Shown in pieces: positions 51,746 to 61,549 of a stretch of DNA of 64,000 bases. Position 1 is the first letter of the stretch, and every line of letters starts with the position of its first letter. The stretch is from contig NZ_CP118480.1 in the NCBI RefSeq assembly GCF_030450055.1, positions 1,453,415 to 1,517,414 of the forward strand. The letters are read 5' to 3'. Below the pieces are notes generated by a model, which was not told the DNA's origin, did no database searches, and saw only the letters and a list, made by a program, of their open reading frames with translations. Source of the stretch: Gallaecimonas kandeliae (lineage in GTDB: Bacteria > Pseudomonadota > Gammaproteobacteria > Enterobacterales > Gallaecimonadaceae). The translations under genes were made by a program, and so were the position numbers.

Positions 51746-54700
51746 TGCGGGCAAGTTCCTCCAGAAGTTGCTGCACTTCATCCAGCCGTTTTGCCGGCTG
51801 GTCCAGTTGTTTGAGCACCTTGAAGCGCGTCGGCCCTTCCAGGCGATAGAGTGACGGCTTTTGTTGTAAAAGGCCAATGAGATAGCCGGGGTCGACCTTG
51901 GTCTGTTCAGAAAAGTCGAGACTGATCCCCTGGCTGGAGGCCTCCACCCGGGTCAGCCCCAGGGGGTTGGCCAGGAGGCGGATCTCGGTGGTCTTGAAGA
52001 GCTGCTTGGCCGCGTCCGGCAAGAGGCCGAAGCGGTCGATAAGCTCGATATTGAGCTCGCGCAGCTCTTCGACGTCCTTGGCCGAGGCGATGCGCTTATA
52101 GAGCTGCAGCCGGGTGCCGACGTCGGGGATGTAGTCATGGGGCAGCAGGGCCGGCAGGCGCAGGTCCACCTCGCATTGGCTGGCCAGCACCCCTGTGAGG
52201 CTGGGCTCCTTGCCGGCCTTCAAGGCTTCGACCGCCTCGTCCAGCATGTCCATGTAGAGGTCGAAGCCGATGGCCGCTATCTGGCCGCTCTGATCTTCGC
52301 CCAGCAGTTCGCCGGCGCCGCGGATCTCCAAGTCCTGGGTGGCCAACAGGAAGCCGGCCCCCAGGGCTTCGAGGGAGGCGATGGCCTCGAGGCGCTTGAC
52401 GGCGTCCTTGGTCATGCGCTTGGGGTGCGGCGTCATCAGATAGGCGTAGGCCTGGTGGTGGCTGCGCCCGACCCGGCCGCGCAACTGGTGCAGCTGGGCC
52501 AGGCCCAGGCTGTCGGCCCTGTCCATGATGATGGTGTTGGCCGTGGGCACGTCTATGCCGGTCTCTATGATGGTGGTGCACACCAGCAGGTTGTGGCGCT
52601 GGTGGTAGAAGTCCGCCATCACCTTTTCCAGCTCACGCTCGCGCATCTGGCCGTGGGCGACACTGACACGCGCCTCGGGGATCAACTCTTCGAGCATTTT
52701 GGCGGTGTCTTCGATGCTCTCCACCTCGTTGTGGAGGTAGTAGACCTGGCCGCCGCGGCGAATTTCCCGCAGCACCGCCTCGCGCACCAGGGCCTTGTCG
52801 AACTCGCGCACGAAGGTCTTGATGGCCAGGCGCCGGGCCGGGGCCGTGGCGATGACGGAGAGATCGCGCATCCCCGACATGGCCATGTTGAGGGTGCGGG
52901 GTATGGGGGTGGCGGTGAGGGTGAGGATATCCACCTCGGCCCGCAGCTTTTTCACCTGCTCCTTCTGGCGCACCCCGAAACGGTGTTCTTCGTCGACGAT
53001 GAGCAGTCCCAGGTCGTCGAACTTGACGTCTTTCTGCAGCAACTTGTGGGTGCCGATGAGGATGTCCACCTTGCCCTCGGCGGCGTCCTTCAAGATGGCC
53101 TTCTGCTCGGCCGGGCTCTGGAAGCGGGAGATGGCCTCGATGCGCACCGGCACCTCGGCGAAGCGGTCGCGGAAGTTCTCGAAATGCTGCTGGGCCAGCA
53201 AGGTGGTGGGCACCAGCACCGCCACCTGGCGGTTGTTGGAGACGGCGATATAGGCGGCGCGCATGGCCACCTCCGTCTTGCCGAAACCGACATCGCCGCA
53301 GACCAGGCGGTCCATGGCGCGCTTGGCCGTCATGTCCCGCACCACGGCCTCGATGGCGTCGAGCTGATCGTCCGTCTCCTCGAAGGGAAAGGCGTCGCAG
53401 AAGGCGCGGTAACCATCCTGGTCGAGGGCGAAGGCAAAGCCCGGCTTGGCCTCGCGCCGGGCGTAGACGTCCAAGAGCTCGGCCGCCACGTCCCGCACTT
53501 TTTCGGCGGCCTTGCGGCGCGCCTTTTCCCAGGCTTCACCGCCCAGGCGGTGCAAGGGAGCTTCCTCGCTGCCGGCATAGCGGCTGATGAGGTGCAAGGA
53601 GGCGACAGGCACATAGAGCTTGTCACCCTTGGCGTATTCGAGCATCAGGTATTCGGTGTCGATGCCGCCGGCCCCCAGGGTGGTGAGCCCCTGGTAGCGG
53701 CCCACCCCGTGCTCGCGGTGCACCACCGGCTGGCCGATGGAGAGCTCGGCGAGGCTGCGGATGATGGCATCGGTGTTGATGCCGTCTTCTTTCTTGCGCT
53801 TCTTGCGCTGCACCACCCTGGGGCCGGTGAGGGCCGCTTCCGGCACCAATTTCAGGCCCTGGCCTTGGTAGCGGGCGACGCAGCCCGCTTCCAGGGGGGC
53901 CACCAGCACGCCGTGCTGGGCCTGGGGGGCGGCCAGCCAATCGGCCAGGCGCTTGATGCGCGCCGGGTGCAGGCCGGCCTTGCCCAGCAACGCCAGCAGG
54001 GCCTCGCGGCGGCCCTCGGACTCGGCGACGAAGAGCGCCGGCTCAGGGTCCTGTGCCAGCCAGTCGAGCAGCTTCTTGAGCGGCTGTTCGCCCTTGGCGT
54101 CGATAGCCAGTTCAGGCAGGGGCAGGGCGCCGGCGTCTTGGACGCCGCCCTTGCCTTCCACTTCGCCGCCCTGGTGCAGGGCCAGGCGCGGGTATTGGTT
54201 CAGGGCCGCGAAGCAGTCGCCGGTCTCGACGAAGAGCTCGCGGGGGGCAAGGATGGGCCTCAGCCGGTCGTGGCGGCGCTCTTCGAAGCGGTATTCCAGG
54301 TCGCGCCAGAAGGCGGCCATGGCGCTTTCCAGATCCCCCACCGACAGCAGCTGGGTGCCGGCCGGCAGGTAGTCGAAGAGGCTGGCGGTGTCGTCGAAGA
54401 AGAGCGGCAGGTAATACTCGATGCCCGGCACCTGCTGGCCCTTGGAGACCTGCTGGTAGAGGGATTCGGGGGCCGTCGGGGCGTCGAAACGGTGGCGGTA
54501 GTTCTTGCGAAAACGCTCTATGCCGGCCGCCGTCATGGGGAACTCGTGGCCCGGCAGCAGCCGGATCTCCTCCACCTCGCCGGTGGAGCGCTGGGACTCG
54601 GGGTCGAAACGGCGCAGCGTCTCGATTTCATCGTCGAAGAAATCCACCCGGTAGGGGCTGGATTCCCCCATGGGGTAGAGGTCGATGAGGCCGCCGCGCA

Positions 54701-55187
54701 CGGCGAACTCGCCGTGCTCCATCACCTGGTCCACCAGCCGGTAGCCGGCGCCTGCGAGCTGGTCGCGCAGCCGCTCCAGGGGCCTGACTTCGCCCTTTTT
54801 CAGCAGCAATGTGGCGCCGTCCACGTAGCCACGGGGAGCCAGGCGGCCCAGCAGGGTGGTGACCGGCAGCACCATCAGGCCGCCCGTCTTGTAGGGCAGC
54901 TGGTAGAGGGCGGTGAGGCGTTCCGAGATGATGTCCTGGTGCGGCGAGAAGGTGTCGAAAGGCAGGGTTTCCCAGTCGGGGAAGAGCTGCACGCCCTCCA
55001 TCAGGCTGGAGAGGGCTTCCACCAGGCGGTTGGCGGTGGGGCTGTCGCTCGTCACCAGCAGGTTGAAACCGCCGTGGCGGTGGCAGGCTTCCATGATGGC
55101 CAGGATCTGTGCGTCCCCGGCCAGGTTGATCCAGTGTTGACGGTCGCCGCCCTTGGAGGGCAGTTCCAGTAGTTCCAGCGCCTTCAT
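51729..55187 (-). CDS. mfd: Transcription-repair coupling factor Mfd
   Basis: An 1152-aa DNA translocase that removes stalled RNA polymerase and recruits UvrA. Order: UvrB-like N-terminal domains (about 1-330), the polymerase-interaction domain with V-V-H-R-E-H-G-V-G-R-Y-Q-G (about 490-550), the RecG-like motor with Walker A G-F-G-K-T-E-V-A (about 632) and D-E-E-H-R-F-G-V (about 731), the T-A-T-P-I-P-R-T-L motif, and the TRCF C-terminal domain. The length is the same as E. coli Mfd (1148). Upstream of it is a hairpin after aguB; downstream it overlaps csiV. Confidence 0.95.
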   Translation of the reverse strand: MKALELLELPSKGGDRQHWINLAGDAQILAIMEACHRHGGFNLLVTSDSPTANRLVEALSSLMEGVQLFPDWETLPFDTFSPHQDIISERLTALYQLPYKTGGLMVLPVTTLLGRLAPRGYVDGATLLLKKGEVRPLERLRDQLAGAGYRLVDQVMEHGEFAVRGGLIDLYPMGESSPYRVDFFDDEIETLRRFDPESQRSTGEVEEIRLLPGHEFPMTAAGIERFRKNYRHRFDAPTAPESLYQQVSKGQQVPGIEYYLPLFFDDTASLFDYLPAGTQLLSVGDLESAMAAFWRDLEYRFEERRHDRLRPILAPRELFVETGDCFAALNQYPRLALHQGGEVEGKGGVQDAGALPLPELAIDAKGEQPLKKLLDWLAQDPEPALFVAESEGRREALLALLGKAGLHPARIKRLADWLAAPQAQHGVLVAPLEAGCVARYQGQGLKLVPEAALTGPRVVQRKKRKKEDGINTDAIIRSLAELSIGQPVVHREHGVGRYQGLTTLGAGGIDTEYLMLEYAKGDKLYVPVASLHLISRYAGSEEAPLHRLGGEAWEKARRKAAEKVRDVAAELLDVYARREAKPGFAFALDQDGYRAFCDAFPFEETDDQLDAIEAVVRDMTAKRAMDRLVCGDVGFGKTEVAMRAAYIAVSNNRQVAVLVPTTLLAQQHFENFRDRFAEVPVRIEAISRFQSPAEQKAILKDAAEGKVDILIGTHKLLQKDVKFDDLGLLIVDEEHRFGVRQKEQVKKLRAEVDILTLTATPIPRTLNMAMSGMRDLSVIATAPARRLAIKTFVREFDKALVREAVLREIRRGGQVYYLHNEVESIEDTAKMLEELIPEARVSVAHGQMRERELEKVMADFYHQRHNLLVCTTIIETGIDVPTANTIIMDRADSLGLAQLHQLRGRVGRSHHQAYAYLMTPHPKRMTKDAVKRLEAIASLEALGAGFLLATQDLEIRGAGELLGEDQSGQIAAIGFDLYMDMLDEAVEALKAGKEPSLTGVLASQCEVDLRLPALLPHDYIPDVGTRLQLYKRIASAKDVEELRELNIELIDRFGLLPDAAKQLFKTTEIRLLANPLGLTRVEASSQGISLDFSEQTKVDPGYLIGLLQQKPSLYRLEGPTRFKVLKQLDQPAKRLDEVQQLLEELARNAKAA

Positions 55188-55220
55188 CCTGTTCCGTCTG
55201 TCTTAGTCGCCAAAAAGGGC

Positions 55221-55245
55221 AAAGCCGGTGAGGGCCACCGGCTTT
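55221..55245 (-). terminator. Terminator after aguB
   Basis: Stem AAAGCCGGTG/CACCGGCTTT with a five-base loop, ending on the minus strand in GCCCTTTTTGG. It lies 6 bp after the aguB stop, between the agu operon and mfd. Confidence 0.7.
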
Positions 55246-55250
55246 GATTG

Positions 55251-56132
55251 TCAGTCGCGGTAGATCTTCAAGAGATCGCCGTAGTGGTCGATGCGCCTGT
55301 CACGCAGGTAAGGCCACCAGCGCCGTACCGACTCGGAGCGGCCCAGATCGACGGGCACCACCACGCTCAGCTCGGATCCGGTGTCGGCCTCGAACAGGAA
55401 CTCGCCCTGGGGGCCGGCCACGAAGCTGGTGCCCCAGAATTCGGTGCCGGGGCCACCGGCGGGGTCGGACTCGTGGCCGACCCGGTTCACCGACACCACG
55501 GGCACGCCGTTGGCCACGGCGTGGGCGCGCTGTATGGTGACCCAGGCGTCCCGTTGGCGGTTCTGCTCGGCCTCGTCGTCATCGGGGTTCCAGCCGATGG
55601 CGGTGGGGTAGATGAGCAGCTCGGCGCCACTCATGGCCATCAGGCGGGCAGCTTCCGGGAACCACTGGTCCCAGCACACCAGTACGCCCAGCTTGCCCAC
55701 CGAAGTCTGGATGGGTTCAAAGCCGAGATCGCCCGGGGTGAAGTAGAACTTTTCAAAAAAGCCGGGATCGTCCGGGATGTGCATCTTGCGGTACTTGCCG
55801 GCGATGCTGCCGTCGCTCTCCAGCACCACGGCGGTGTTGTGGTAGAGGCCGGGGGCGCGCTTCTCGAAAAGGCTGGCGACGATGACGATACCCAGCTCTT
55901 TGGCCAGGGCACCGAACAGCTCGGTGCTGGGGCCGGGGATGGGCTCGGCCAAGTCGAAGAGGTCGGTGCTTTCCACCTGGCAGAAGTAGAGGCTGCGGTG
56001 CAGCTCCTGCAGCACCACCAGCTTGGCGCCGTTTTCGGCGGCGTCCGTAATGCCTTCGATGGTCTTGGCGAGGTTGGCTTCGAGGTCGCCAGTGCAGGCG
56101 TGCTGCACCAGGCCCACATTCAGGATGCTCAT
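55251..56132 (-). CDS. aguB: N-carbamoylputrescine amidase AguB
   Basis: A 293-aa nitrilase-superfamily enzyme that turns N-carbamoylputrescine into putrescine, CO2 and ammonia, the last step of the agmatine route. The catalytic triad is visible: Glu 43 (L-Q-E-L-H), Lys 116 (K-Y-R-K-M-H-I-P-D-D-P) and Cys 153 (V-C-W-D-Q-W-F-P-E). The C-D-x-W-F-P-E and Y-P-T-A-I-G-W segments are typical of the AguB branch. The start overlaps the aguA stop by 4 bp (ATGA), so the two are coupled. Together they let the cell make putrescine from arginine-derived agmatine. Confidence 0.94.
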   Translation of the reverse strand: MSILNVGLVQHACTGDLEANLAKTIEGITDAAENGAKLVVLQELHRSLYFCQVESTDLFDLAEPIPGPSTELFGALAKELGIVIVASLFEKRAPGLYHNTAVVLESDGSIAGKYRKMHIPDDPGFFEKFYFTPGDLGFEPIQTSVGKLGVLVCWDQWFPEAARLMAMSGAELLIYPTAIGWNPDDDEAEQNRQRDAWVTIQRAHAVANGVPVVSVNRVGHESDPAGGPGTEFWGTSFVAGPQGEFLFEADTGSELSVVVPVDLGRSESVRRWWPYLRDRRIDHYGDLLKIYRD

Positions 56133-57178
56133 AGTTCCACTCCGGGGGGCAGCAGGCTCAGGGTGCCCTGGGGCAGCTGCATGGTCACGCAGTGCAGGCT
56201 GCCGTGTTGCTCGATAAGGGGCAGGCAGTTGAGGCCCACCACGTCGAAGCCCGGGAAGGCCTCGCTGATGGCAGCCAGGGCTTCCTCGTCGCGATCGTCG
56301 TTGTAGACGGGCACCAGCACGGCACCGTTGCAGATCAAGAAGTTGGCGTAGGTGGCCGGCAGGCGCTGGCCTTCGTCGTCATAGACCTCGAAGGGCCAGG
56401 GCAGGGGTACCAGCTTGTAGGGCTTGCCGTCGGCGTCGGTCATGGCTTCGAGTTCTTCTTCCATCTTCTGGAAGGCGTCGAAGTGTTCGTCCTCCGGGTC
56501 GTCGCACTTGACGTAGGCGATGACGTTGTTGGGGCAGAGGCGGGCCAGGGTGTCGATGTGGCTGTCGGTGTCGTCACCGGCCAGGTAGCCGTGGTTGAGC
56601 CAGTTGATCTTGGTGACGCCGAAGTCGCGCTTGAGCTGGGCCTCGATCTCTTCCTTGGACAGGTTCGGGTTGCGGTTGGGGTTCAAGAGGCACTCGGCGG
56701 TGACCAGCAGGGTGCCGGCGCCGTCGGTCTCGATGCCGCCGCCTTCCAGCACCAGTTCCTTGGTTTCCATGGGCACGGCGAAGGCGCCCAGGTCGTGGAG
56801 CTTGCGGCTTAACTGGTTGTCGAGGCTCGCCTCGAACTTGTTGCCCCAGCCGGTGAACTGGTAGTCGAGGAGCTTGAGGCCGTCTTCGGTCTCCACCGTC
56901 AGGGGGCCGTGGTCACGGGCCCAGCTGTCGTTGCTGGCGACGCCGTAGACCATGAAGGCGTCGTCGCCGATGCCAAGGGCCAGCAGCCTTTCCTTGATGG
57001 CCTCCACCTCGTCTTCGGGGGCGGCGATCAGCACGTCGGCGTAGTCGCTGATGACGTAGGCCAGGGCCTCGTAGAGGGGGATCACCTTGTCCAGGACGGG
57101 GGCCCAGTCGGTGTTCTTGTGGGGCCAGGTGAGCAGGACTCCATCCAGGCCTTCCCATTCGGCAAGCAGGCGTTGCAC
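56129..57178 (-). CDS. aguA: Agmatine deiminase AguA
   Basis: A 349-aa peptidyl-arginine-deiminase-type enzyme that hydrolyses agmatine to N-carbamoylputrescine. Motifs: L-T-W-P-H-K-N-T-D-W near the start, N-D-S-W-A-R-D-H-G-P, G-G-G-I-E-T-D-G, N-H-G-Y-L-A-G-D-D-T-D-S-H-I-D-T-L, and the nucleophile Cys 330 in L-H-C-V-T-M-Q-L-P. I use the GTG at 57178: AGGAG precedes it, it lies 4 bp after the stop of the PilZ-like gene, and the family begins with this segment. The longer frame would overlap that gene by 146 bp. Confidence 0.92.
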   Translation of the reverse strand: MQRLLAEWEGLDGVLLTWPHKNTDWAPVLDKVIPLYEALAYVISDYADVLIAAPEDEVEAIKERLLALGIGDDAFMVYGVASNDSWARDHGPLTVETEDGLKLLDYQFTGWGNKFEASLDNQLSRKLHDLGAFAVPMETKELVLEGGGIETDGAGTLLVTAECLLNPNRNPNLSKEEIEAQLKRDFGVTKINWLNHGYLAGDDTDSHIDTLARLCPNNVIAYVKCDDPEDEHFDAFQKMEEELEAMTDADGKPYKLVPLPWPFEVYDDEGQRLPATYANFLICNGAVLVPVYNDDRDEEALAAISEAFPGFDVVGLNCLPLIEQHGSLHCVTMQLPQGTLSLLPPGVEL

Positions 57179-57182
57179 TTGG

Positions 57183-57734
57183 TTACTTCTCCTCTCGGGC
57201 ACGGCGGGCCCGCAATTGATCGCTTTGGGTTTGCAGCGCCAGGCGCACCAGTTTTTCCCGGTCCGACTCCAGCAGGCTGACGAAACTGAGATAGGCCAGC
57301 GCCTCGTCCTGGTGGTCGAGGCGGGCAAAGCCGCGCACCAGGCCCACCGGCAGCTTGAGGCTGATCTGGCAGAGCCGGCCAGGCTCGACGTCGACGGCGG
57401 CTTTTTCCAGGGAAAAACCGCCGGCGCTGAAATGCACCGTTCGCAGCCATTGGCCTTCGCCGGCGTCCAGGCTGAGCAGCTGTTCGCCCAGCAGGGCTAT
57501 CTGGTGCTGCATCAGCTCCAGCAGCCGCACCAGGGGGGACTGGCGATCTTCCTTCAGTTCCGACCACAGCTGTTGCTGCTGGGCTTCCAGGGCGTCGAGC
57601 TGGCGGCGCAGGGGCGGCAGCTTCTCCGCCAGGCTGCGCTGGTCGGGAACGCTGCTGCCCTGTGGCAACCAGTCCAGGCGCACCTCACAGGCCAACTGGA
57701 CACTGAAGTAGTCGTCGAAAAGGCGGTCGGCCAT
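57183..57734 (-). CDS. Atypical PilZ-domain protein
   Basis: A 183-aa cytosolic protein. The N-terminal half (about 1-85) is helical, with D-Y-F-S-V-Q-L and a Gln/Leu-rich helix. The C-terminal half resembles PilZ: a strand T-V-H-F-S-A-G-G-F-S-L sits where the D-x-S-x-x-G motif would be, followed by L-K-L-P and a G-F-A-R-L strand. The Asp of that motif and the RxxxR arginines are not evident, so c-di-GMP binding is doubtful. The gene is next to lolC in many Shewanella-like genomes. It lies 4 bp before aguA and may be co-transcribed with it, and diverges from lolC. Confidence 0.72.
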   Translation of the reverse strand: MADRLFDDYFSVQLACEVRLDWLPQGSSVPDQRSLAEKLPPLRRQLDALEAQQQQLWSELKEDRQSPLVRLLELMQHQIALLGEQLLSLDAGEGQWLRTVHFSAGGFSLEKAAVDVEPGRLCQISLKLPVGLVRGFARLDHQDEALAYLSFVSLLESDREKLVRLALQTQSDQLRARRAREEK

Positions 57735-57813
57735 GGCAGGTCGCTGTTCATCCAGAAATAAGTCCCGTATTATCCCCTGACTTCCTCGCTAAATAAAACC
57801 TCTAATAACCGGG

Positions 57814-59007
57814 ATGTTCCGACCTGCCTCGCTCTTCATCGCCACCCGTTACCTGCTGCGCGGCCAACGGGGCGGCTTCGCCAACTTCGTCAATCTTTTT
57901 GCCCTGTTCGGCGTGACCCTGGGGGTCATGGCGCTGGTGGTGGTGTTGAGCGTGATGAACGGTTTCGAGGCCCAGCTCAAGACCCGGCTTTTGGACAGGG
58001 TGCCGCACCTGCTGCTGACCAACCCCAAGGGCTATGACGACTGGCAGCAGCGCGCAACGCAGCTCAAGGCCAACCCGCAAGTGACGGCGGCCTACCCCTA
58101 TGTGGACGGCGAGGTGATGATGCAAAGCGCCCAGGGCCTGCAGGGCGGCTGGCTCCAGGGCCGCTGGCCGGACAGCCCGCTGCCGGATCTGGCCCGCTCG
58201 CCAAGGCCCGGCCAGTACCAGCTGGTGCTGGGGGTGGGCCTGGCCCGCAAACTCGGCCTGGTGGTGGGGGATGTGGTGCGGGTCTACCTGCCCGGACGCA
58301 GCCTCTATACGCCCCTGGGGCGCCTGCCGGCCCAGCGCCAGTTCACCGTCGTGGACGTGGTGGATTTCGCCTCCGAACTCAACGATTTGCTTGCCATCAC
58401 CGACTACGGCGACCTGCGCCGCCTCTACGGCAAGAGCGGTGAGGGCGTGGACAGGCTGAGGGTGACCTTGAGCGATCCCTTCGCCACCCAGGCCTTCGCC
58501 AAGCTGGCCCAGCCCGGCGAGCAGCTCTGGGACTGGCGAGGGCGTTACGGGGATTTCTTCGCCGCCGTGGCCCAGGAAAAGCGCACCATGTCGGCCCTGC
58601 TGGTGCTGATCATCGCCGTGGCGGCCTTTAATATCCTCGCCGCCCTGGCCATGCTGGTCTCGGATAAACGCCGCGATATCGCCGTGCTGGCGGGCCTCGG
58701 CATGACGCCAAGGGCGCTCAAACGCATCTTCGTGGCCCAGGGGGTCGGTACCGGCGTTTTGGGCTCGGCCCTTGGGATCAGCTTTGGCTTCCTGGCCACC
58801 GAACACCTTAACGTCTTCCTGGATCTGGTGGGCCTCGGCGGCATGGCCTTCGGCTATGGCCCCCAGGGCCTGCCTGTGGTGCGCGAGCCCATACAGATGG
58901 CCGTCATCGCCGGCCTGGTGGTGGTGATCTGCGTCCTGGCCACCTTGGCGCCGGCCCACAGGGCCAGCCGCGTCGACCCGGCCGTGGTGCTGAGCGAACG
59001 GGATTAA
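57814..59007 (+). CDS. lolC: Lipoprotein-releasing system permease LolC
   Basis: A 397-aa inner-membrane subunit of LolCDE, which extracts outer-membrane lipoproteins and passes them to LolA. TM1 (about 20-45) is followed by a MacB-type periplasmic domain (about 46-255) and three C-terminal helices of the FtsX type. The conserved start F-R-P-A-S-L-F-I-A-x-R-Y-L-R and V-V-L-S-V-M-N-G-F are visible. Only CCGGG precedes the ATG; the ATG is preferred because it matches the family N-terminus. lolD and lolE follow in the same operon. Confidence 0.92.
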   Translation: MFRPASLFIATRYLLRGQRGGFANFVNLFALFGVTLGVMALVVVLSVMNGFEAQLKTRLLDRVPHLLLTNPKGYDDWQQRATQLKANPQVTAAYPYVDGEVMMQSAQGLQGGWLQGRWPDSPLPDLARSPRPGQYQLVLGVGLARKLGLVVGDVVRVYLPGRSLYTPLGRLPAQRQFTVVDVVDFASELNDLLAITDYGDLRRLYGKSGEGVDRLRVTLSDPFATQAFAKLAQPGEQLWDWRGRYGDFFAAVAQEKRTMSALLVLIIAVAAFNILAALAMLVSDKRRDIAVLAGLGMTPRALKRIFVAQGVGTGVLGSALGISFGFLATEHLNVFLDLVGLGGMAFGYGPQGLPVVREPIQMAVIAGLVVVICVLATLAPAHRASRVDPAVVLSERD

Positions 59008-59044
59008 TCAAGGCCGCCGAGACGGCCTCAAAGGGGAATTGACT

Positions 59045-59713
59045 GTGCTGAGTTGCCATCAACTGACCAAGACCTACCAGGACGACGGCATGGACACCGC
59101 CGTGCTGGCCGGGGTGAACCTGCAGGTGGAGCCGGGGGAGACCCTGGCCATAGTGGGCTCCTCCGGCTCCGGCAAGAGCACCTTGTTGCACCTGATGGGC
59201 ACCCTGGACCAGCCGTCCAGCGGCGAGCTGCTCTTCGAAGGGGAAGACATGCTGGCCTGGGACGAAGACAGCCGCTGCCGCTTCCGTAACCAGCATCTCG
59301 GCTTCGTATACCAGTTCCACCATTTGCTGCCGGAATTCTCGGCCCTGGAAAACGCCGCCATGCCGGCCCTTATCCAGGGCGACAGCCCGGTCAAGGCCAT
59401 GGACAGGGCGCGCAGGCTGCTGGAAAGGGTGGGCCTTGGCCACCGCCTGGAGCACAGGCCCTCGGCCCTGTCCGGTGGCGAGCGCCAGCGGGTCGCCATA
59501 GCCCGGGCCCTGGTCAACTCGCCCCGGCTGGTGCTGGCGGACGAGCCCACCGGCAACCTGGATGAAACCAGCGGCGAGCAGGTCTACCAGCTGATGCAGG
59601 AGCTCAACCAGGAGTTCGGCACCGCCTTCGTGGTGGTGACCCACGACCGCGGCCTGGCGGCCAAGATGGGCCGGGTGTTGGCCCTCAAGAAGGGAGTGTT
59701 GCAGGCCTCATGA
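59045..59713 (+). CDS. lolD: Lipoprotein-releasing system ATPase LolD
   Basis: A 222-aa ABC ATPase: Walker [11 protein letters not shown]-loop region [10 protein letters not shown], signature L-S-G-G-E-R-Q-R, Walker [13 protein letters not shown] and H-loop [13 protein letters not shown] is typical of LolD. A GTG start at 59045 is chosen because GGGG lies eight bases before it; the TTG at 59039 would be too close. Its stop overlaps the lolE ATG by 4 bp. Confidence 0.93.
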   Translation: MLSCHQLTKTYQDDGMDTAVLAGVNLQVEPGETLAIVGSSGSGKSTLLHLMGTLDQPSSGELLFEGEDMLAWDEDSRCRFRNQHLGFVYQFHHLLPEFSALENAAMPALIQGDSPVKAMDRARRLLERVGLGHRLEHRPSALSGGERQRVAIARALVNSPRLVLADEPTGNLDETSGEQVYQLMQELNQEFGTAFVVVTHDRGLAAKMGRVLALKKGVLQAS

Positions 59714-60942
59714 TGCTGAGCCTCCACCTGGCCTGGCGGCAGTTTCGCCAGGGCCACCTCAACCGCCTGCAACGCTTCCTGCGCACCGCCGCCGTGGCCG
59801 GCGTGGCCCTGGGCTGCCTGGTGCTGGTGTTGGTGCTGAGCGTGATGAACGGCTTCCAGCAGGTGCTGACGGAGCGCTTCCTGTCCCTGGTGCCCCAGGT
59901 GGAGCTGACCTCGGTGAACGGGGAGCTGCAGCGGCCATTGAGCCTGACCAGCCTGGCCCAGGCCGACGACAGGGTACTGGCGGTGGCGCCCTTTCGCGCC
60001 GTCAACGCCCTGGCAGTGAGCGGTGAGCACCTCAACGCCGTCATACTGCGCGGTATCGACCTCGAGAAAGAGATGCAGGTCTCGGGGATTAAGAGCTTCA
60101 TCACGCCGCAGATGGTCAAGGCCTTCGAGGCCGAACCCAACAGCCTTATTCTGGGCGCGGCCCTGGCCGACAAGCTGGGGGCCAAGGTGGGCAGTGAGGT
60201 CAGCCTGCTGGTGGCGCCCCCCGGCAGCGGCGGCCTCTCCACGCCGCGCCGCCACCGCCTGACCCTGGTGGGGGTGGTGAAAGTGGGGGGCCAGCTCGAC
60301 TACAGCCTGGCCTACATGCCCCTTGCCACCGCCAACCAGTGGAACGGCAGCCAAAAGGCCCAGGGCCTGCGGCTCAAGGTCAAGGACGTCTTCGCCGCCG
60401 ACCAGGTGGCGCGGGACGTCGGCTACCGGGCCCATGAGGGCCTCTACATGGACAACTGGACCCGCACCCAGGGCCATCTCTATCAGGACATCCAGATGGT
60501 GCGGGTCATCATCTACCTGGTGGTGGGCCTGATCATGCTGGTGGCCAGCTTCAACATCGTTTCCCTGCTGATGGTGACGGTGCGCGAGGAAGCGCCGCAG
60601 ATCGCCATGCTGCGCAGCATCGGCTGCCGCCAGGGCACCGTCAGCGCCATCTTCCTGTGGCGCGGCTGCATGCTGGGCGGGCTTGGCGTCTTGCTGGGCA
60701 CAGGCCTTGGCCTGCTGCTGGCCATGGCCCTGCCTGAGCTGGTGTCCGGCTGGGAGTGGCTGACCGGCAGCACTGTGCTGGCCGGCGACATCTATTTCAC
60801 CGACACCCTGCCCACCCAAATTCGCCTGGGGGACGCCCTGGTGACGGCTAGCCTGGCGCTCTTCGTCTCCCTGGCCGCCACCCTCTATCCGGCCCTCCAC
60901 GCCGCCAGGCTCCAGCCGGCGCGGGTGCTGTCCGGCAGTTAG
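59710..60942 (+). CDS. lolE: Lipoprotein-releasing system permease LolE
   Basis: A 410-aa partner of LolC with the same layout: TM1 (about 25-45), MacB-type periplasmic domain, and three C-terminal helices containing M-L-R-S-I-G. The order lolC-lolD-lolE is the classical one. It overlaps lolD by 4 bp, which couples translation, and ends in a bidirectional terminator 15 bp downstream. LolC and LolE are paralogues and the assignment of which is which rests on gene order. Confidence 0.92.
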   Translation: MMLSLHLAWRQFRQGHLNRLQRFLRTAAVAGVALGCLVLVLVLSVMNGFQQVLTERFLSLVPQVELTSVNGELQRPLSLTSLAQADDRVLAVAPFRAVNALAVSGEHLNAVILRGIDLEKEMQVSGIKSFITPQMVKAFEAEPNSLILGAALADKLGAKVGSEVSLLVAPPGSGGLSTPRRHRLTLVGVVKVGGQLDYSLAYMPLATANQWNGSQKAQGLRLKVKDVFAADQVARDVGYRAHEGLYMDNWTRTQGHLYQDIQMVRVIIYLVVGLIMLVASFNIVSLLMVTVREEAPQIAMLRSIGCRQGTVSAIFLWRGCMLGGLGVLLGTGLGLLLAMALPELVSGWEWLTGSTVLAGDIYFTDTLPTQIRLGDALVTASLALFVSLAATLYPALHAARLQPARVLSGS

Positions 60943-60956
60943 CAGGCAGGAACAAT

Positions 60957-60984
60957 AAAAAAGCCCCTTCACAGGGGCTTTTTT
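60957..60984. terminator. Bidirectional terminator between lolE and the DUF2062 gene
   Basis: A symmetric hairpin: six A, GCCCCT-TCAC-AGGGGC, six T. It serves both convergent genes. Confidence 0.93.
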
Positions 60985-61002
60985 ATTGGGCTGCCATAGG
61001 GT

Positions 61003-61515
61003 TCAGCGGGGGCGGCGGCGCTTGCGCCAGCTTCTTGCCACCGAATAGCGCCACAGCCAGGAAATGCCGAAGTAGCCGATGATGGCCGCCACCGAAGCGC
61101 AGACGCCGCAGCCCAGCAGAAAGGCGGGGCCGACGGACTCGAGGCTCTTCATCAGCCAGTCCCAGCTGGCTTCGAAAGCGAACTTGGTGGGGGGCTTGCC
61201 CATCAGCCAGGCGCCGACCCGGTAAACCCCGTAGAAGATGGGCGGCATTGTGATGGGGTTGGTGAGCCAGACCAGGGCCACCGACAGGGGCAGGTTGACC
61301 CTGAACAAAATGGCGCCGCCGGCGGCCAGCAGCATCTGGAAGGGCACGGGCACGAAAGCGAAGAAGAGGCCGACGGCGAAGGCGCCGGCGGCGCTGCGCC
61401 TGTTGAGGCACCAAAGGTTGGGCTCATGGACCAGGCTACCGAAGATCTTCAGGTGTTTGTGGTTACGGATCGTGGCGTGATCCGGCATGAACCGCTTTAT
61501 TGTTTTCTTAGGCAT
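61003..61515 (-). CDS. DUF2062 membrane protein
   Basis: A 170-aa protein of the DUF2062 family, with about four helices: G-L-F-F-A-F-V-P-V-P-F-Q-M-L-L-A (about 45-65), L-P-L-S-V-A-L-V-W-L-T-N-P-I-T-M-P-P-I-F-Y (about 75-95), and two more near the C-terminus, then a basic tail (R-K-R-R-R-P-R). T-N-P-I-T-M-P-P is the family signature. The function is unknown; its steady presence between lolCDE and comEC-msbA in Shewanella-like genomes suggests an envelope link. The ATG at 61515 lies next to the divergent comEC gene. Confidence 0.85.
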   Translation of the reverse strand: MPKKTIKRFMPDHATIRNHKHLKIFGSLVHEPNLWCLNRRSAAGAFAVGLFFAFVPVPFQMLLAAGGAILFRVNLPLSVALVWLTNPITMPPIFYGVYRVGAWLMGKPPTKFAFEASWDWLMKSLESVGPAFLLGCGVCASVAAIIGYFGISWLWRYSVARSWRKRRRPR

Positions 61516-61549
61516 GAAGGTCTATTCACTCCAGGGAACCACATTAGGG

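Noticed and set aside
52137-55172. A 1011-codon frame antisense to mfd
   Set aside because: Same reasoning: a shadow of the Mfd codon pattern with no domain and no ribosome site.
56129-57328. A 399-aa reading of aguA
   Set aside because: It would overlap the PilZ-like gene by 146 bp; the GTG at 57178 with AGGAG matches the family start.
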